Assembly (NCBI RefSeq): GCF_014648355.1
Contig: NZ_BMQY01000001.1
Location: 124,001 to 188,000 of the forward strand
DNA: 64,000 bases
DNA from: Couchioplanes azureus
Lineage (GTDB): Bacteria > Actinomycetota > Actinomycetes > Mycobacteriales > Micromonosporaceae
Direction: 5' to 3'
Part shown: piece after piece, positions 7,965-15,529 of the stretch
Position numbering within the stretch: position 1 is the first letter of the stretch
Layout of the letters: every line of letters starts with the position of its first letter
Position numbers and translations under genes: made by a program
Notes under the pieces: model-generated
Database searches by the model: none
What the model was told of the DNA's origin: nothing
The model's input: the letters and a program-made list of their open reading frames with translations, nothing else

Positions 7965-8848
7965 ACCCCGAAGAGCTGCGCATGATCGCCGAGGTGTGCC
8001 GCCGGGCCGCGGCGGGCGACTTCGAGGCCCGGCTGCCGGCGCTCGGCGACTCCGCCGAGGAGCGGGACGCCCGCAACGCGCTCAACGCCCTGCTCGACAC
8101 CACCGACGCGTTCGTCCGGGAGGCCGGGGCGTCGCTCGCCGCGGCCGCGGAGGGGCGCTTCCACCGGCGCTTCCTCACCCGCGGCATGCGGGGCGCATTC
8201 GGCCAGGCGGCGGCGCTCATCTCGCGGTCCACCGAGGAGATGAGCCGTTCGGCCGCCCGGCTGCGCGAGGCCGGGCGGTCGCGCTCCGAGCTCGCCGACC
8301 AGCTCGAGTCCGCGGTGCTGACGGTCTCCGAGCAGGTGGCCACCGCGGCGACGGAGATGGGCGCCTCGACCAACGGCCTGGCCGACTTCGCGCGCAAGGC
8401 GGTCGCCGAGGCCGAGGGCGGCGTCGCGTCGGTCGGCTCGCTGCGCAGCGCGTCCGAGGAGATCCGTCACGCCGTCGACCTGATCAACTCGGTCGCCTCG
8501 CAGACCCGGCTGCTCGCCCTCAACGCGACCATCGAGGCGGCCCGGGCGGGCGAGGCGGGGCGCGGGTTCAGCGTCGTCGCGAGCGAGGTGAAGAACCTGG
8601 CGAACGAGACCAGCAGCTCGTCGGAGGAGATCCTCGGCCAGGTCAACACGGTGCAGCAGGCGACCGCGGACGCGGTGCGCGTCCTGGAGGCGGTGACCGG
8701 CAGCATCCGGGAGATGAGCGGCCTCATCGACGGCATCGCGACCGCCATCGACGGCCACGCCGAGTCGGGTACGGCCGGATTGAGCCGGCTCGCCGAGGTC
8801 CTGCGCGGCGAGGTGCACCGCTTCGTGACGATGGCCCGTCAGGAGTAG
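7961..8848 (+). CDS. Soluble methyl-accepting chemotaxis-type signalling protein
   Basis: The 295-residue product has no membrane span. The N-terminal half shows HAMP-like repeats ([14 protein letters not shown] and [12 protein letters not shown] contexts). The C-terminal half is the long antiparallel coiled coil of chemoreceptors with the conserved hairpin tip [20 protein letters not shown] followed by [14 protein letters not shown]. The canonical tip has QTNLL, so Asn is Arg here. It starts at GTG 7961, overlapping the PAS gene, and overlaps the convergent ribokinase gene by ten bases. No cheA, cheW, cheB or cheR is in the window, so its kinase partner must lie elsewhere. It supports a motile or spore-motile organism. 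Confidence 0.85.
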   Translation: MNPEELRMIAEVCRRAAAGDFEARLPALGDSAEERDARNALNALLDTTDAFVREAGASLAAAAEGRFHRRFLTRGMRGAFGQAAALISRSTEEMSRSAARLREAGRSRSELADQLESAVLTVSEQVATAATEMGASTNGLADFARKAVAEAEGGVASVGSLRSASEEIRHAVDLINSVASQTRLLALNATIEAARAGEAGRGFSVVASEVKNLANETSSSSEEILGQVNTVQQATADAVRVLEAVTGSIREMSGLIDGIATAIDGHAESGTAGLSRLAEVLRGEVHRFVTMARQE

Positions 8849-9747
8849 GGGGCGTAGAGGGCGTCGATGTCGGCCCGGGTGGGCAGCGAACCGGAGGCGC
8901 CGACCGTACGGACGCAGACCGCTCCGGCGGCGCTGGCCCAGCGCACGGCGGCGACGAGCTCCCGGCCCTCGCCCCACGCCACGGCCAGCGCCCCGGTGAA
9001 CGCGTCACCCGCCGCGGTGCTGTCCACCGCGTCGACCGGGAAGGGCGGGATCCGCTCGTCGCGGCCGTCGCGGTCGGCGTACCGGGAGCCCTCGGCGCCG
9101 AGCGTCAGCACCACCCGCGGGACCAGCTCGAGCAGGGCGGCCACGTCCGGCTCCGGCGTCCCGGTGATCGCGACGGCCTCGCCCTCGTTCACCACGAGCA
9201 GGTCGACGCACTCCCGCAGTTCCGGCGGCAGCTCCCGGGCGGGCGCGGCGTTCAGGATCACCCGGGTGCCGCCCGCGCGAGCCGCGCGGGCCGCCGCCAC
9301 GACGGTGTCCGGGGGGATCTCCTGCTGGCACAGCAGCACGTCGCTCGCGGCGATCACCGCGGTCTCCGCGGCGCTCAGCCCGGCGAACGTGCTGTTCGCG
9401 CCGGGGCTCACCAGAATGGCGTTCTCCCCCGCGCGGTCCACCATGATCACGGCGACGCCGGACGCGCCGTAGCTCGTCCGCAGGTGCTCCGTGTTCACCC
9501 CGGAGGCGGTCAGCCGGGCCTTGATGGTGACGCCGAACGCGTCGGAGCCGATCGCGCCGAGCATCGTGCAGGCGCCGCCCGCCCGCGCCGCGGCGATCGC
9601 CTGGTTGGCGCCCTTGCCACCCGGGGTCATCACGAAGTCGTCGCCCAGCACCGTCTCGCCCGGCCGGGGCAGCCGCTCCGCGAGCCCCACCAGGTCCATG
9701 TTGGCGCTGCCGGCGACCACGATCCGCGGCGGCGACGCGTCGGGCAT
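8839..9747 (-). CDS. rbsK: Ribokinase (PfkB family)
   Basis: The 302-residue product starts with [20 protein letters not shown] and shows the ribokinase features: GSANMDLV, the substrate lid and [10 protein letters not shown] box, and the ATP/anion-hole motif [13 protein letters not shown] with the catalytic Asp in GDAF. It phosphorylates ribose (or deoxyribose) at O5 in the cytosol. It is downstream of an ABC ATPase gene with a ten-base gap, so the two are co-transcribed. The upstream ROK regulator gene is on the same strand and may be part of the unit. No ribose transporter is adjacent. Confidence 0.9.
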   Translation of the reverse strand: MPDASPPRIVVAGSANMDLVGLAERLPRPGETVLGDDFVMTPGGKGANQAIAAARAGGACTMLGAIGSDAFGVTIKARLTASGVNTEHLRTSYGASGVAVIMVDRAGENAILVSPGANSTFAGLSAAETAVIAASDVLLCQQEIPPDTVVAAARAARAGGTRVILNAAPARELPPELRECVDLLVVNEGEAVAITGTPEPDVAALLELVPRVVLTLGAEGSRYADRDGRDERIPPFPVDAVDSTAAGDAFTGALAVAWGEGRELVAAVRWASAAGAVCVRTVGASGSLPTRADIDALYAPYS

Positions 9748-9757
9748 GCCGGGCTCC

Positions 9758-10573
9758 TCAGGCGGCGCGGGCCGTGTACCGGCCGCCCGTACGCTGCACG
9801 ACCAGCGGCAGGCCGAACGTCTTGGAGAGGTTGTCCGCGGTGAGCGTCTCGCCCAGCAGGCCGGCGGCGACGACCGAGCCCTCGCGCACCAGCATCGCGT
9901 GGGTGAACCCGGGCGGGATCTCCTCCACATGGTGGGTGACCAGCACCATCGCGGGCGCGTCCGGATCCTCGGCGAGCTCGCTCAGCCGGGCCAGCAGGTC
10001 TTCGCGACCGCCCAGGTCCAGGCCGGCGGTGGGCTCGTCGAGCAGCATCAGCTCCGGATCGGTCATCAGGGCCCGGGCGATCTGGGTGCGCTTGCGCTCG
10101 CCCTCGGAGAGGGTGCCGAACAGGCGCTCCGTGAGCGCGCCCATGCCGAGCTGGTCGAGCAGCGCGCGGGCCCGCCGCTCGTCCTGCGGGTCGTAGGACT
10201 CCCGCCACCGCCCGACGACCGACCAGGCGGCCGTGACGACGACGTCGAGGACCCGCTCCCCCGCCGGGACCTGGTCGGCGAGCTGGCCGGTGGTGATGCC
10301 GACCCGGGTACGCAGCTCGCTGACGTCCGTGCGGCCGAGCCGCTCGCCGAGCACCCACGCCACGCCGCGCGACGGGTGCATCCGGGCGGACGCCAGATTG
10401 AGCAAAGTGGTCTTTCCGGCGCCGTTGGGGCCCAGGATCACCCACCGCTCGTCCAGCTCGACCTGCCAGGACACGCCGCGCAGCAGGAAGTTGCCGCCGC
10501 GGATGACACTCACCCGGTCGAAGGAGATCACGGTGTCGTCGTCAGGGGGTGTGGGGGTCTCTGCCTCGAGCAC
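9758..10573 (-). CDS. ABC transporter ATP-binding protein (ModF/YlmA-like)
   Basis: The 271-residue product has a single nucleotide-binding domain: Walker A GPNGAGKTTLLN, signature LSEGERKRTQIARAL, Walker B LMLLDEPTAGLDL and the H-loop LVTHHVEEIPPGFTHAML. The HHVEEIPPGF variant is typical of a soluble actinobacterial ABC family without a dedicated permease next to it, and no membrane component is adjacent. GTG 10573 is chosen because it gives a family-like VLEAETPTP start. TTG or other starts a few codons upstream cannot be excluded. It is followed by rbsK. Confidence 0.86.
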   Translation of the reverse strand: MLEAETPTPPDDDTVISFDRVSVIRGGNFLLRGVSWQVELDERWVILGPNGAGKTTLLNLASARMHPSRGVAWVLGERLGRTDVSELRTRVGITTGQLADQVPAGERVLDVVVTAAWSVVGRWRESYDPQDERRARALLDQLGMGALTERLFGTLSEGERKRTQIARALMTDPELMLLDEPTAGLDLGGREDLLARLSELAEDPDAPAMVLVTHHVEEIPPGFTHAMLVREGSVVAAGLLGETLTADNLSKTFGLPLVVQRTGGRYTARAA

Positions 10574-10626
10574 GCGTCCATCCAACCACGCACCGGCGGC
10601 GGCGCCCGACGGCGTGCCGGGCCGCC

Positions 10627-11805
10627 TCATGCGGTCGTGGAGCCGAAGACCTCGTCGCGGACGGCATCCAGGGCGGTGAGCAGCGCGCCGTGCAGGACCG
10701 GTTCCGCGGCGACCTCGCTGATCACCACCTTCGGCGTCACCAGGCTGATCGAGGCGACCTCGGCCTCGACCCGCTCGGCGAGCGCCACGCCGCCGGCCTG
10801 GCTCACCTCGCCCGCCAGCACCACCAGGGGCGGGTCCAGCACCACGCAGGTGGCGGCCACGCCGAGCGCGAGCCGCCGGGCCAGCTCGTCCAGCACCGGC
10901 GCGCCCGCCTCTCCGGCGGCGACGGCGGCGCGGACCACGTCGGCGGACTCCTCGCCCTCGAAGCCGTACTGCCGGCCGATCGCCTTCGCGGCGTCCGAGG
11001 CGACCAGCGTCTGGTAGGCGCCCTTCACGCCGCGCTGGGAGACGTGGTGCGGCACCTCCACCCCGGCGACGGGCAGGTAGCCGATCTCGCCCGCGGCACC
11101 GGTGCTGCCCTGGTGCAGCCGGCCGCCGAGCACCATCGCGAGGCCGACGCCGCGGCCCACCCACATGAGCACGAAGTCGTCGACGCCCCGGGCGGCGCCG
11201 GTGTGCTGCTCGGCGATCGCGGCGAGGTTGACGTCGTTACCGAACACCACCGGCGTGCTGAGGTCCTTGCGCAGCTCGGCGAGCAGGCCGCGGTGCCAGC
11301 GCGGCAGGTCGAACGCGAAGGACACCTCGCTGGTCTTCGGGTCGACCAGGCCGGGCGTGCCGAGCACCACGCGGCGGATGGAGTCGAGATTGGTGCCCGC
11401 CTCGGTCGCGGCCTGCAGCACGGCGCCGTGCACCGCGCGTACGGGATCGTCGCTGTCGTGGGTGGTCCGCTCGCTGCGGCCGACGATCTCGCCGGTGATG
11501 TCGGCGCAGGCGGCGACGACCCGGTCCGGCAGGACCTCGACGCCGATGACGTGCGCGCTGCCCGGAGCGACCGCGTAGAGCTGCGCGTTCGGCCCCCGGC
11601 CACCGGCCTGCTCGCCGACGCGGCGGACCAGCCCGCGTTCCTCGAGCCGCTCGACCAGCTGCGAGGCGGTGACCTTGCTCAGCCCGGTCATCTCACCGAG
11701 CTGCGCGCGGGTCAGCGGCCCCTTCGAGAGCAGCAGCTCGAGTGCCGCGCGATCGTTGAGCGCGCGCAGCAACCGGGGGGTGCCCGGCAGGCGGGTGGCA
11801 GCCAT
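10627..11805 (-). CDS. ROK-family transcriptional regulator
   Basis: The 392-residue product has an N-terminal winged helix (about 10-75, LTRAQLGEMTGLSKVTASQLVERLEERGLV) and a C-terminal ROK sugar-kinase-like domain (GVEVLPDRVVAACADITG, FGNDVNLAAIAEQ). The Cys-rich zinc motif of many ROK proteins is not visible: the GYLPVAGVEVPHHVSQRG region lacks the usual cysteines. ATG 11805 has a GGGGAAG ribosome site. It diverges from the GH3 glycosidase gene, so it probably controls that gene, itself and perhaps the ABC/rbsK genes in response to a sugar such as an N-acetylglucosamine compound. The ligand is inferred only from the neighbours. Confidence 0.85.
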   Translation of the reverse strand: MAATRLPGTPRLLRALNDRAALELLLSKGPLTRAQLGEMTGLSKVTASQLVERLEERGLVRRVGEQAGGRGPNAQLYAVAPGSAHVIGVEVLPDRVVAACADITGEIVGRSERTTHDSDDPVRAVHGAVLQAATEAGTNLDSIRRVVLGTPGLVDPKTSEVSFAFDLPRWHRGLLAELRKDLSTPVVFGNDVNLAAIAEQHTGAARGVDDFVLMWVGRGVGLAMVLGGRLHQGSTGAAGEIGYLPVAGVEVPHHVSQRGVKGAYQTLVASDAAKAIGRQYGFEGEESADVVRAAVAAGEAGAPVLDELARRLALGVAATCVVLDPPLVVLAGEVSQAGGVALAERVEAEVASISLVTPKVVISEVAAEPVLHGALLTALDAVRDEVFGSTTA

Positions 11806-11967
11806 TACTTCCCCTACTTTTCGACATTCCTCGTGCGTTGTCGGCACTCTTGCGTAGCCGCAGCGTAACGGTCAGCACATACTGGCCGTCCGGCGTGTCA
11901 ATAGACGTTCAGCGATCATGACAGCTCGCCGCGACCGCAGGACAGAGCCCCACCGAGGAAGGTAACC

Positions 11968-13428
11968 ATGGCGATCGACCCGGGACTGCGCCGCCTCGCC
12001 CTGCGCACCCTGCTTGCGGCTTTTGCCGGCACGTCCCCGCCCGCCTGGGCGTCGGCCCTGGTCACCGACGGCCTCGCCGGGCTCACCCTCTTCGGCGCGA
12101 ACGTCGGCGACCCCGACCAGGTCGCCCGGCTCACCGGTGAGCTGCGATCGGCACGGCCGGACGTCCTCGTCGCGATCGACGAGGAGGGCGGCGACGTGAC
12201 CCGGCTGGCGCACCGCACCGGCAGCCCGTACCCGGGGAACGCCGCGCTGGGCGCGATCGGCGACCCGGACCTCACCCGGACGATCTACGCGGCGCTGGGC
12301 GGGGAGCTGGCGGCCGCCGGGATCAACCTCGACCTGGCGCCGGCCGTCGACGTCAACACCGCCGAGGACAACCCCGTCATCGGTACGCGCTCCTTCGGGG
12401 CCGACCCGGCACAGGTGGCGCGCCACGCCGCCGCCGCGGTGCAGGGTCTCCAGTCGACCGGCGTCGCCGCGTGTGCCAAGCACTTCCCGGGCCACGGCGC
12501 CACGCTCGTCGACTCGCATCTGGCGCTGCCGACGGTCGACGTACCCCTGGAAGTCCTGCGCGAGCGCGATCTGCCGCCGTTCGCCGCGGTGATCGCCGCC
12601 GGCGCCCGATCGGTGATGACCGCGCACATCCGGGTGCCGGCCCTGACCGGCACCGATCCGGCGACCTTCACGGCCCCGGCGCTGCGCGACCTGCTCCGCG
12701 GCGAATACGGCTTCACCGGTGCCGTCCTCACCGACGCGCTGGAGATGCGGGGCGCGTGCGAGGCCGCCGGGGGGATCGGGCCGGCGGCGGTGCGGGCGCT
12801 GGCCGCGGGCGCGGACCTGCTGTGCCTCGGCGCCCGGGTCGACGCGGGCCTGGTCGAGCACGTGGTGGCGGAGATCGTCTCCGCGGTGGGCGACGGCCGG
12901 CTCGACCGGCGCCGGCTGGAGGATGCGGCCACCCGTACGGGCGAACTGGCCGCCTGGGCCGCACGGCCGCGGGTGCCCACCGGCGCGGCGGCGCGGGCGG
13001 CGGACCTCGGCTATGCGGCGGCCCGGCGGGCGGTACGGGTCGAGGGCTCGGTCGCGGACCTGGCGGACCCGCTGGTCGTGCAGCTCGTGTCGGCGCACTC
13101 GATCGCCGAGGGCAGGGTGCCGTGGGGACTCTCGCCCCACCTGAACGGCACCGAGCAGGTCACCGTCGTGCCCGCGGAGACATCGCCGGAGCGGCTCGCC
13201 GGCCGGGCCGGGCCGCGCCCCGTCGTGGTGGTCGGCCGGCACGTCCACCGCGCCGAGGCGACCCGGACGCTGGTCGAGTCGCTCGCGGCCCGGCACGCCG
13301 TCGCGGTGGTGGAGATGGGCTGGCCGTCGCGGTGGCGGCCGGCCGGGGCACGGGCCTTCGTCACCACGTACGGCGCCAGCCACGCCAACGGCCGCGCGGC
13401 CGCGGAGGCGCTCGGCCTGGTGCGCTGA
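11968..13428 (+). CDS. Glycoside hydrolase family 3, beta-N-acetylhexosaminidase-like
   Basis: The 486-residue product has the GH3 barrel (about 10-320) with IDEEGGDVTRLAH, the NagZ-type KHFPGHGATLVDSHLALP loop (Lys171, His176, Asp182/His184, the Asp-His dyad used as acid/base in this branch) and the nucleophile Asp256 in VLTDALEM. The extra C-terminal domain of about 160 residues is usual in longer actinobacterial members. No signal peptide is seen, so it acts in the cytosol, probably releasing GlcNAc from imported muropeptides or chitobiose. GAGGAAGG precedes the ATG. It diverges from a ROK regulator. Confidence 0.85.
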   Translation: MAIDPGLRRLALRTLLAAFAGTSPPAWASALVTDGLAGLTLFGANVGDPDQVARLTGELRSARPDVLVAIDEEGGDVTRLAHRTGSPYPGNAALGAIGDPDLTRTIYAALGGELAAAGINLDLAPAVDVNTAEDNPVIGTRSFGADPAQVARHAAAAVQGLQSTGVAACAKHFPGHGATLVDSHLALPTVDVPLEVLRERDLPPFAAVIAAGARSVMTAHIRVPALTGTDPATFTAPALRDLLRGEYGFTGAVLTDALEMRGACEAAGGIGPAAVRALAAGADLLCLGARVDAGLVEHVVAEIVSAVGDGRLDRRRLEDAATRTGELAAWAARPRVPTGAAARAADLGYAAARRAVRVEGSVADLADPLVVQLVSAHSIAEGRVPWGLSPHLNGTEQVTVVPAETSPERLAGRAGPRPVVVVGRHVHRAEATRTLVESLAARHAVAVVEMGWPSRWRPAGARAFVTTYGASHANGRAAAEALGLVR

Positions 13429-13462
13429 GCCGCCCGCCCGCCGGGTGTGCCGCAGGTCTCCC

Positions 13463-13519
13463 TTGAACGCGTTCAAGAATGGCCCTAGCCTGGAGCCGAC
13501 AGCAGTTGAACGCGTTCAA
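13463..13519 (+). promoter_or_regulatory. Promoter with two identical operators for the TetR-ended operon
   Basis: Two perfect 14-bp palindromes, TTGAACGCGTTCAA, lie at 13463-13476 and 13506-13519, 43 bp centre to centre, about four helical turns. The first forms the -35 element (TTGAAC, 13463-13468). Exactly 17 bases later is a TAGCCT -10 (13486-13491), putting the transcription start near 13498 and the second operator at about +8 to +21. The operon's last gene is a TetR regulator, so autoregulation is the simplest reading. Confidence 0.75.
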
Positions 13520-13533
13520 CAAGGGTGAGGCCG

Positions 13534-14001
13534 ATGGACCACAAGATCTGGATGTATCTCGTCTACCTGGCGATCAGCGTCGGCCTCACGGTCTGGGTCG
13601 CAACGACCCTGTCCCGCAACGGGCTGGTCTTCCTCGAGGACGTCTTCGCCGACAGCCGGCTCGCCAAGGCGGTCAACCACCTGCTCGTCATGGGGTTCTA
13701 CCTGCTCAACCTCGGCTACGTCGCGGTCGCCATGCGATCCGCCGAGAGCGTCCGGGACACCTCCCGGGGGCTGGAGATCCTGTCCGGCAAGATCGGCCTC
13801 GTGCTGCTGGTGCTGGGCCTGCTGCACGTGCTCAACGTGGTGGTCCTCGGCCGGTACCGGCGCGGGCGGCTACGTCAGCAGCAGCCCCTGCCGCCCCTGC
13901 CGCCGGCGGGCCGGCTGCCGATGGTCCCGCCCGGAGCCGGGCCCCTGGGACCGCCGGCATTCCCGACGACCGGCCCGGTTCCGCCACCCGCCCAGGCATG
14001 A
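13534..14001 (+). CDS. Integral membrane protein of a TetR-controlled operon
   Basis: The 155-residue product has three to four membrane spans (about 6-26, 45-67 and 90-110 clear) and a Pro/Ala-rich cytosolic tail of about 45 residues. The LVMGFYLLNLGYVAVAM segment and the overall layout match a conserved but unnamed actinobacterial family often linked to a DUF393 (DCC) gene and a TetR gene, as here. AAGGGTGAGG precedes ATG 13534. An in-frame GTG at 13525 is less likely because it would lie inside the ribosome site. It overlaps the next gene by ATGA. Confidence 0.72.
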   Translation: MDHKIWMYLVYLAISVGLTVWVATTLSRNGLVFLEDVFADSRLAKAVNHLLVMGFYLLNLGYVAVAMRSAESVRDTSRGLEILSGKIGLVLLVLGLLHVLNVVVLGRYRRGRLRQQQPLPPLPPAGRLPMVPPGAGPLGPPAFPTTGPVPPPAQA

Positions 14002-14423
14002 CCATCGACGTCGATCCGGCCGGGCTCGGGGCCGGCCGGATCGGGTCCTTCACCGTGCTCTACGACGAGGCGTGCCCGATCTGCCGGACCGCACACCGGT
14101 GGCTGCAAGGCCGGGCCCAGCTCGTACCCCTGCGGTTCGTGCCGGCCGGGTCGGAGACGGCCCGGCAGCGCTTTCCCGGGCTGGACCACGCCGCGACGCT
14201 GCGGGACCTGACGGTCATCGCGGACAACGGGCTGGTGTACGTCTCGGACGGCGCGTGGCTGGCCTGCCTGTGGGCGCTGGCGGACTACCGGGGCGTCGCC
14301 GAGCGGCTCAGCACGCCGTCGCTGCTCCCGGCGGCGCGGCGCTTCATCGCGGCGGCGTCGGCCGTGCGGCAGTCGTCGCGCGGGGAAGACTACGGTGACG
14401 GGTGTGACGACAGCTGCCGCTGA
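13998..14423 (+). CDS. DCC-family thiol-disulfide oxidoreductase-like protein (DUF393)
   Basis: The 141-residue product carries the family motif LYDEACPICRTAHRWLQ, with a CxxC pair in a thioredoxin-like position, then the YVSDGAWLACLWALADYR stretch. Family members are predicted thiol-disulfide oxidoreductases. Targets are mostly unknown. The start overlaps the membrane-protein stop (ATGA), and its end overlaps the TetR start by about 20 bases, so the three genes are tightly coupled. A Cys-rich C-terminus (GDGCDDSC) adds two more Cys. Confidence 0.78.
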   Translation: MTIDVDPAGLGAGRIGSFTVLYDEACPICRTAHRWLQGRAQLVPLRFVPAGSETARQRFPGLDHAATLRDLTVIADNGLVYVSDGAWLACLWALADYRGVAERLSTPSLLPAARRFIAAASAVRQSSRGEDYGDGCDDSCR

Positions 14424-15213
14424 TTCCGCCGCCGACGAGCCGGGCACCGGTGCCGGCCACGCCGCACCGGAGGCGGGTCGCTCCACCAGATCCTTCGGGG
14501 CCGCGGAGACCGCGGACGCGGGCCCGGCCGGCCGCGGGGAGGAGCGGCCGCGGCGGCAGCGAGGGGAGCAGACCCGTCAGCTCATTCTCGAGACGGCGCT
14601 CCGGCTCTTCCGGGAGCGCGGGTACACCGAGACCACCATGCGCGCCATCGCCAAGGAGGCTGGGGTGGCGGTCGGGAACGCGTACTACTACTTCGATTCG
14701 AAGGAACACCTGATCCAGGGGTTCTACGACCAGAACCAGGCCGCGCACCGGGTTGCCTCCGCGCCGGTGCTGGCGCGGGAGAAGGAGTTCGCCGCCCGGT
14801 TGCGGGGTGTGTTGCATGCCGGGATCGATGTCAACGACCCGTACCACTCGTTCGCGGCCACGTTCTTCAAGACCGCCGCGGAGCCGTCGTCGCCACTGAG
14901 CCCGTTCTCGCGGGAGTCGTCGCCCGCGCGCGAGGCGGCCATCGCGATCTTCCGGGACGTGGTCGAGGGCTCGACCGCGAAGCTCGATCCGGAGCTGCGC
15001 AAGGTCCTGCCGGAGCTGTTGTGGCTGGGCTGGATGGGCGTGGTGCTCTTCTGGGTGTACGACCGCTCGCCCGACCGCAGGCGCACGCGCCGGCTGATCG
15101 ACGGCGTCGTGCCGCTCATCGACCGGCTCGTCGGGCTGTCCCGGCTGCGCGTCCTGCGACCCGCGTTGCGGCAGGTCCTGGGCCTGCTCGAGGCGATCCG
15201 CGAGGACGACTGA
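14404..15213 (+). CDS. TetR-family transcriptional regulator, likely autorepressor of its operon
   Basis: The product has about 269 residues. A disordered N-terminal extension (about 1-50) precedes the TetR DNA-binding domain (RQLILETALRLFRERGYTET, then AIAKEAGVAVGNAYYYFDSKEHL, with the usual YYYF helix end). The ligand domain is all-helical and contains a WLGWMGVVLFWVYDRSPDRRRT stretch seen in a conserved actinobacterial branch. GTG 14404 is chosen; GTG 14395 is three codons upstream. It probably binds the two TTGAACGCGTTCAA sites upstream of 13534. The inducer is unknown. Confidence 0.85.
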   Translation: MTTAAADSAADEPGTGAGHAAPEAGRSTRSFGAAETADAGPAGRGEERPRRQRGEQTRQLILETALRLFRERGYTETTMRAIAKEAGVAVGNAYYYFDSKEHLIQGFYDQNQAAHRVASAPVLAREKEFAARLRGVLHAGIDVNDPYHSFAATFFKTAAEPSSPLSPFSRESSPAREAAIAIFRDVVEGSTAKLDPELRKVLPELLWLGWMGVVLFWVYDRSPDRRRTRRLIDGVVPLIDRLVGLSRLRVLRPALRQVLGLLEAIREDD

Positions 15214-15470
15214 TCACGCTGCGCACTTCGGTCCCACGTCACTCTGAGTAACGATGAAGTGATCTGTGAGGCTGCGGAGAACTCCTGGGGCGGAGCGGGT
15301 CGGATCTGTCGCCGGACAAGGCCGACCGAACGGCTAATTCACGTACGCAGCGCTTCCATAGGTGGGCGGTCATCACATAGCGTCATGTCCGCAGGTGGAT
15401 CTGGGGATGCCGCCGCGGAAGACCTTGGACTTCGGGACCAGTCCGAGGGGCAGCCGTGGCGGTTCAGATG
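15214..15470. other. Intergenic region without a supported gene
   Basis: This lies between the TetR stop and the copA terminator. It is less GC-rich than its surroundings, with several stops in all frames. Short frames exist (for example from 15259) but have no ribosome site and no recognisable product. It may hold the 3' end of the TetR operon transcript. I see no RNA gene, repeat or operator that I can support. Confidence 0.5.
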
Positions 15471-15529
15471 GTGAGCCGGGCGCCCCGCTGGTTTCGGGAG
15501 CGACCGCCGGGAACAAGCGCCCGGCTCAC
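15471..15529 (-). terminator. Large inverted repeat at the copA stop, probable terminator
   Basis: GTGAGCCGGGCGC (15471-15483) and GCGCCCGGCTCAC (15517-15529) are perfect 13-bp inverted repeats with a 33-base loop that itself contains CCCG/CGGG pairs. The right arm overlaps the copA stop codon (15526-15528). There is no U tract. It could stop copA transcripts and block read-through from the TetR operon. Confidence 0.55.

Noticed and set aside
11898-11911. CGTTCA half-site between the ROK and GH3 genes
   Set aside because: The left half does not match TGAACG, so it is probably chance.
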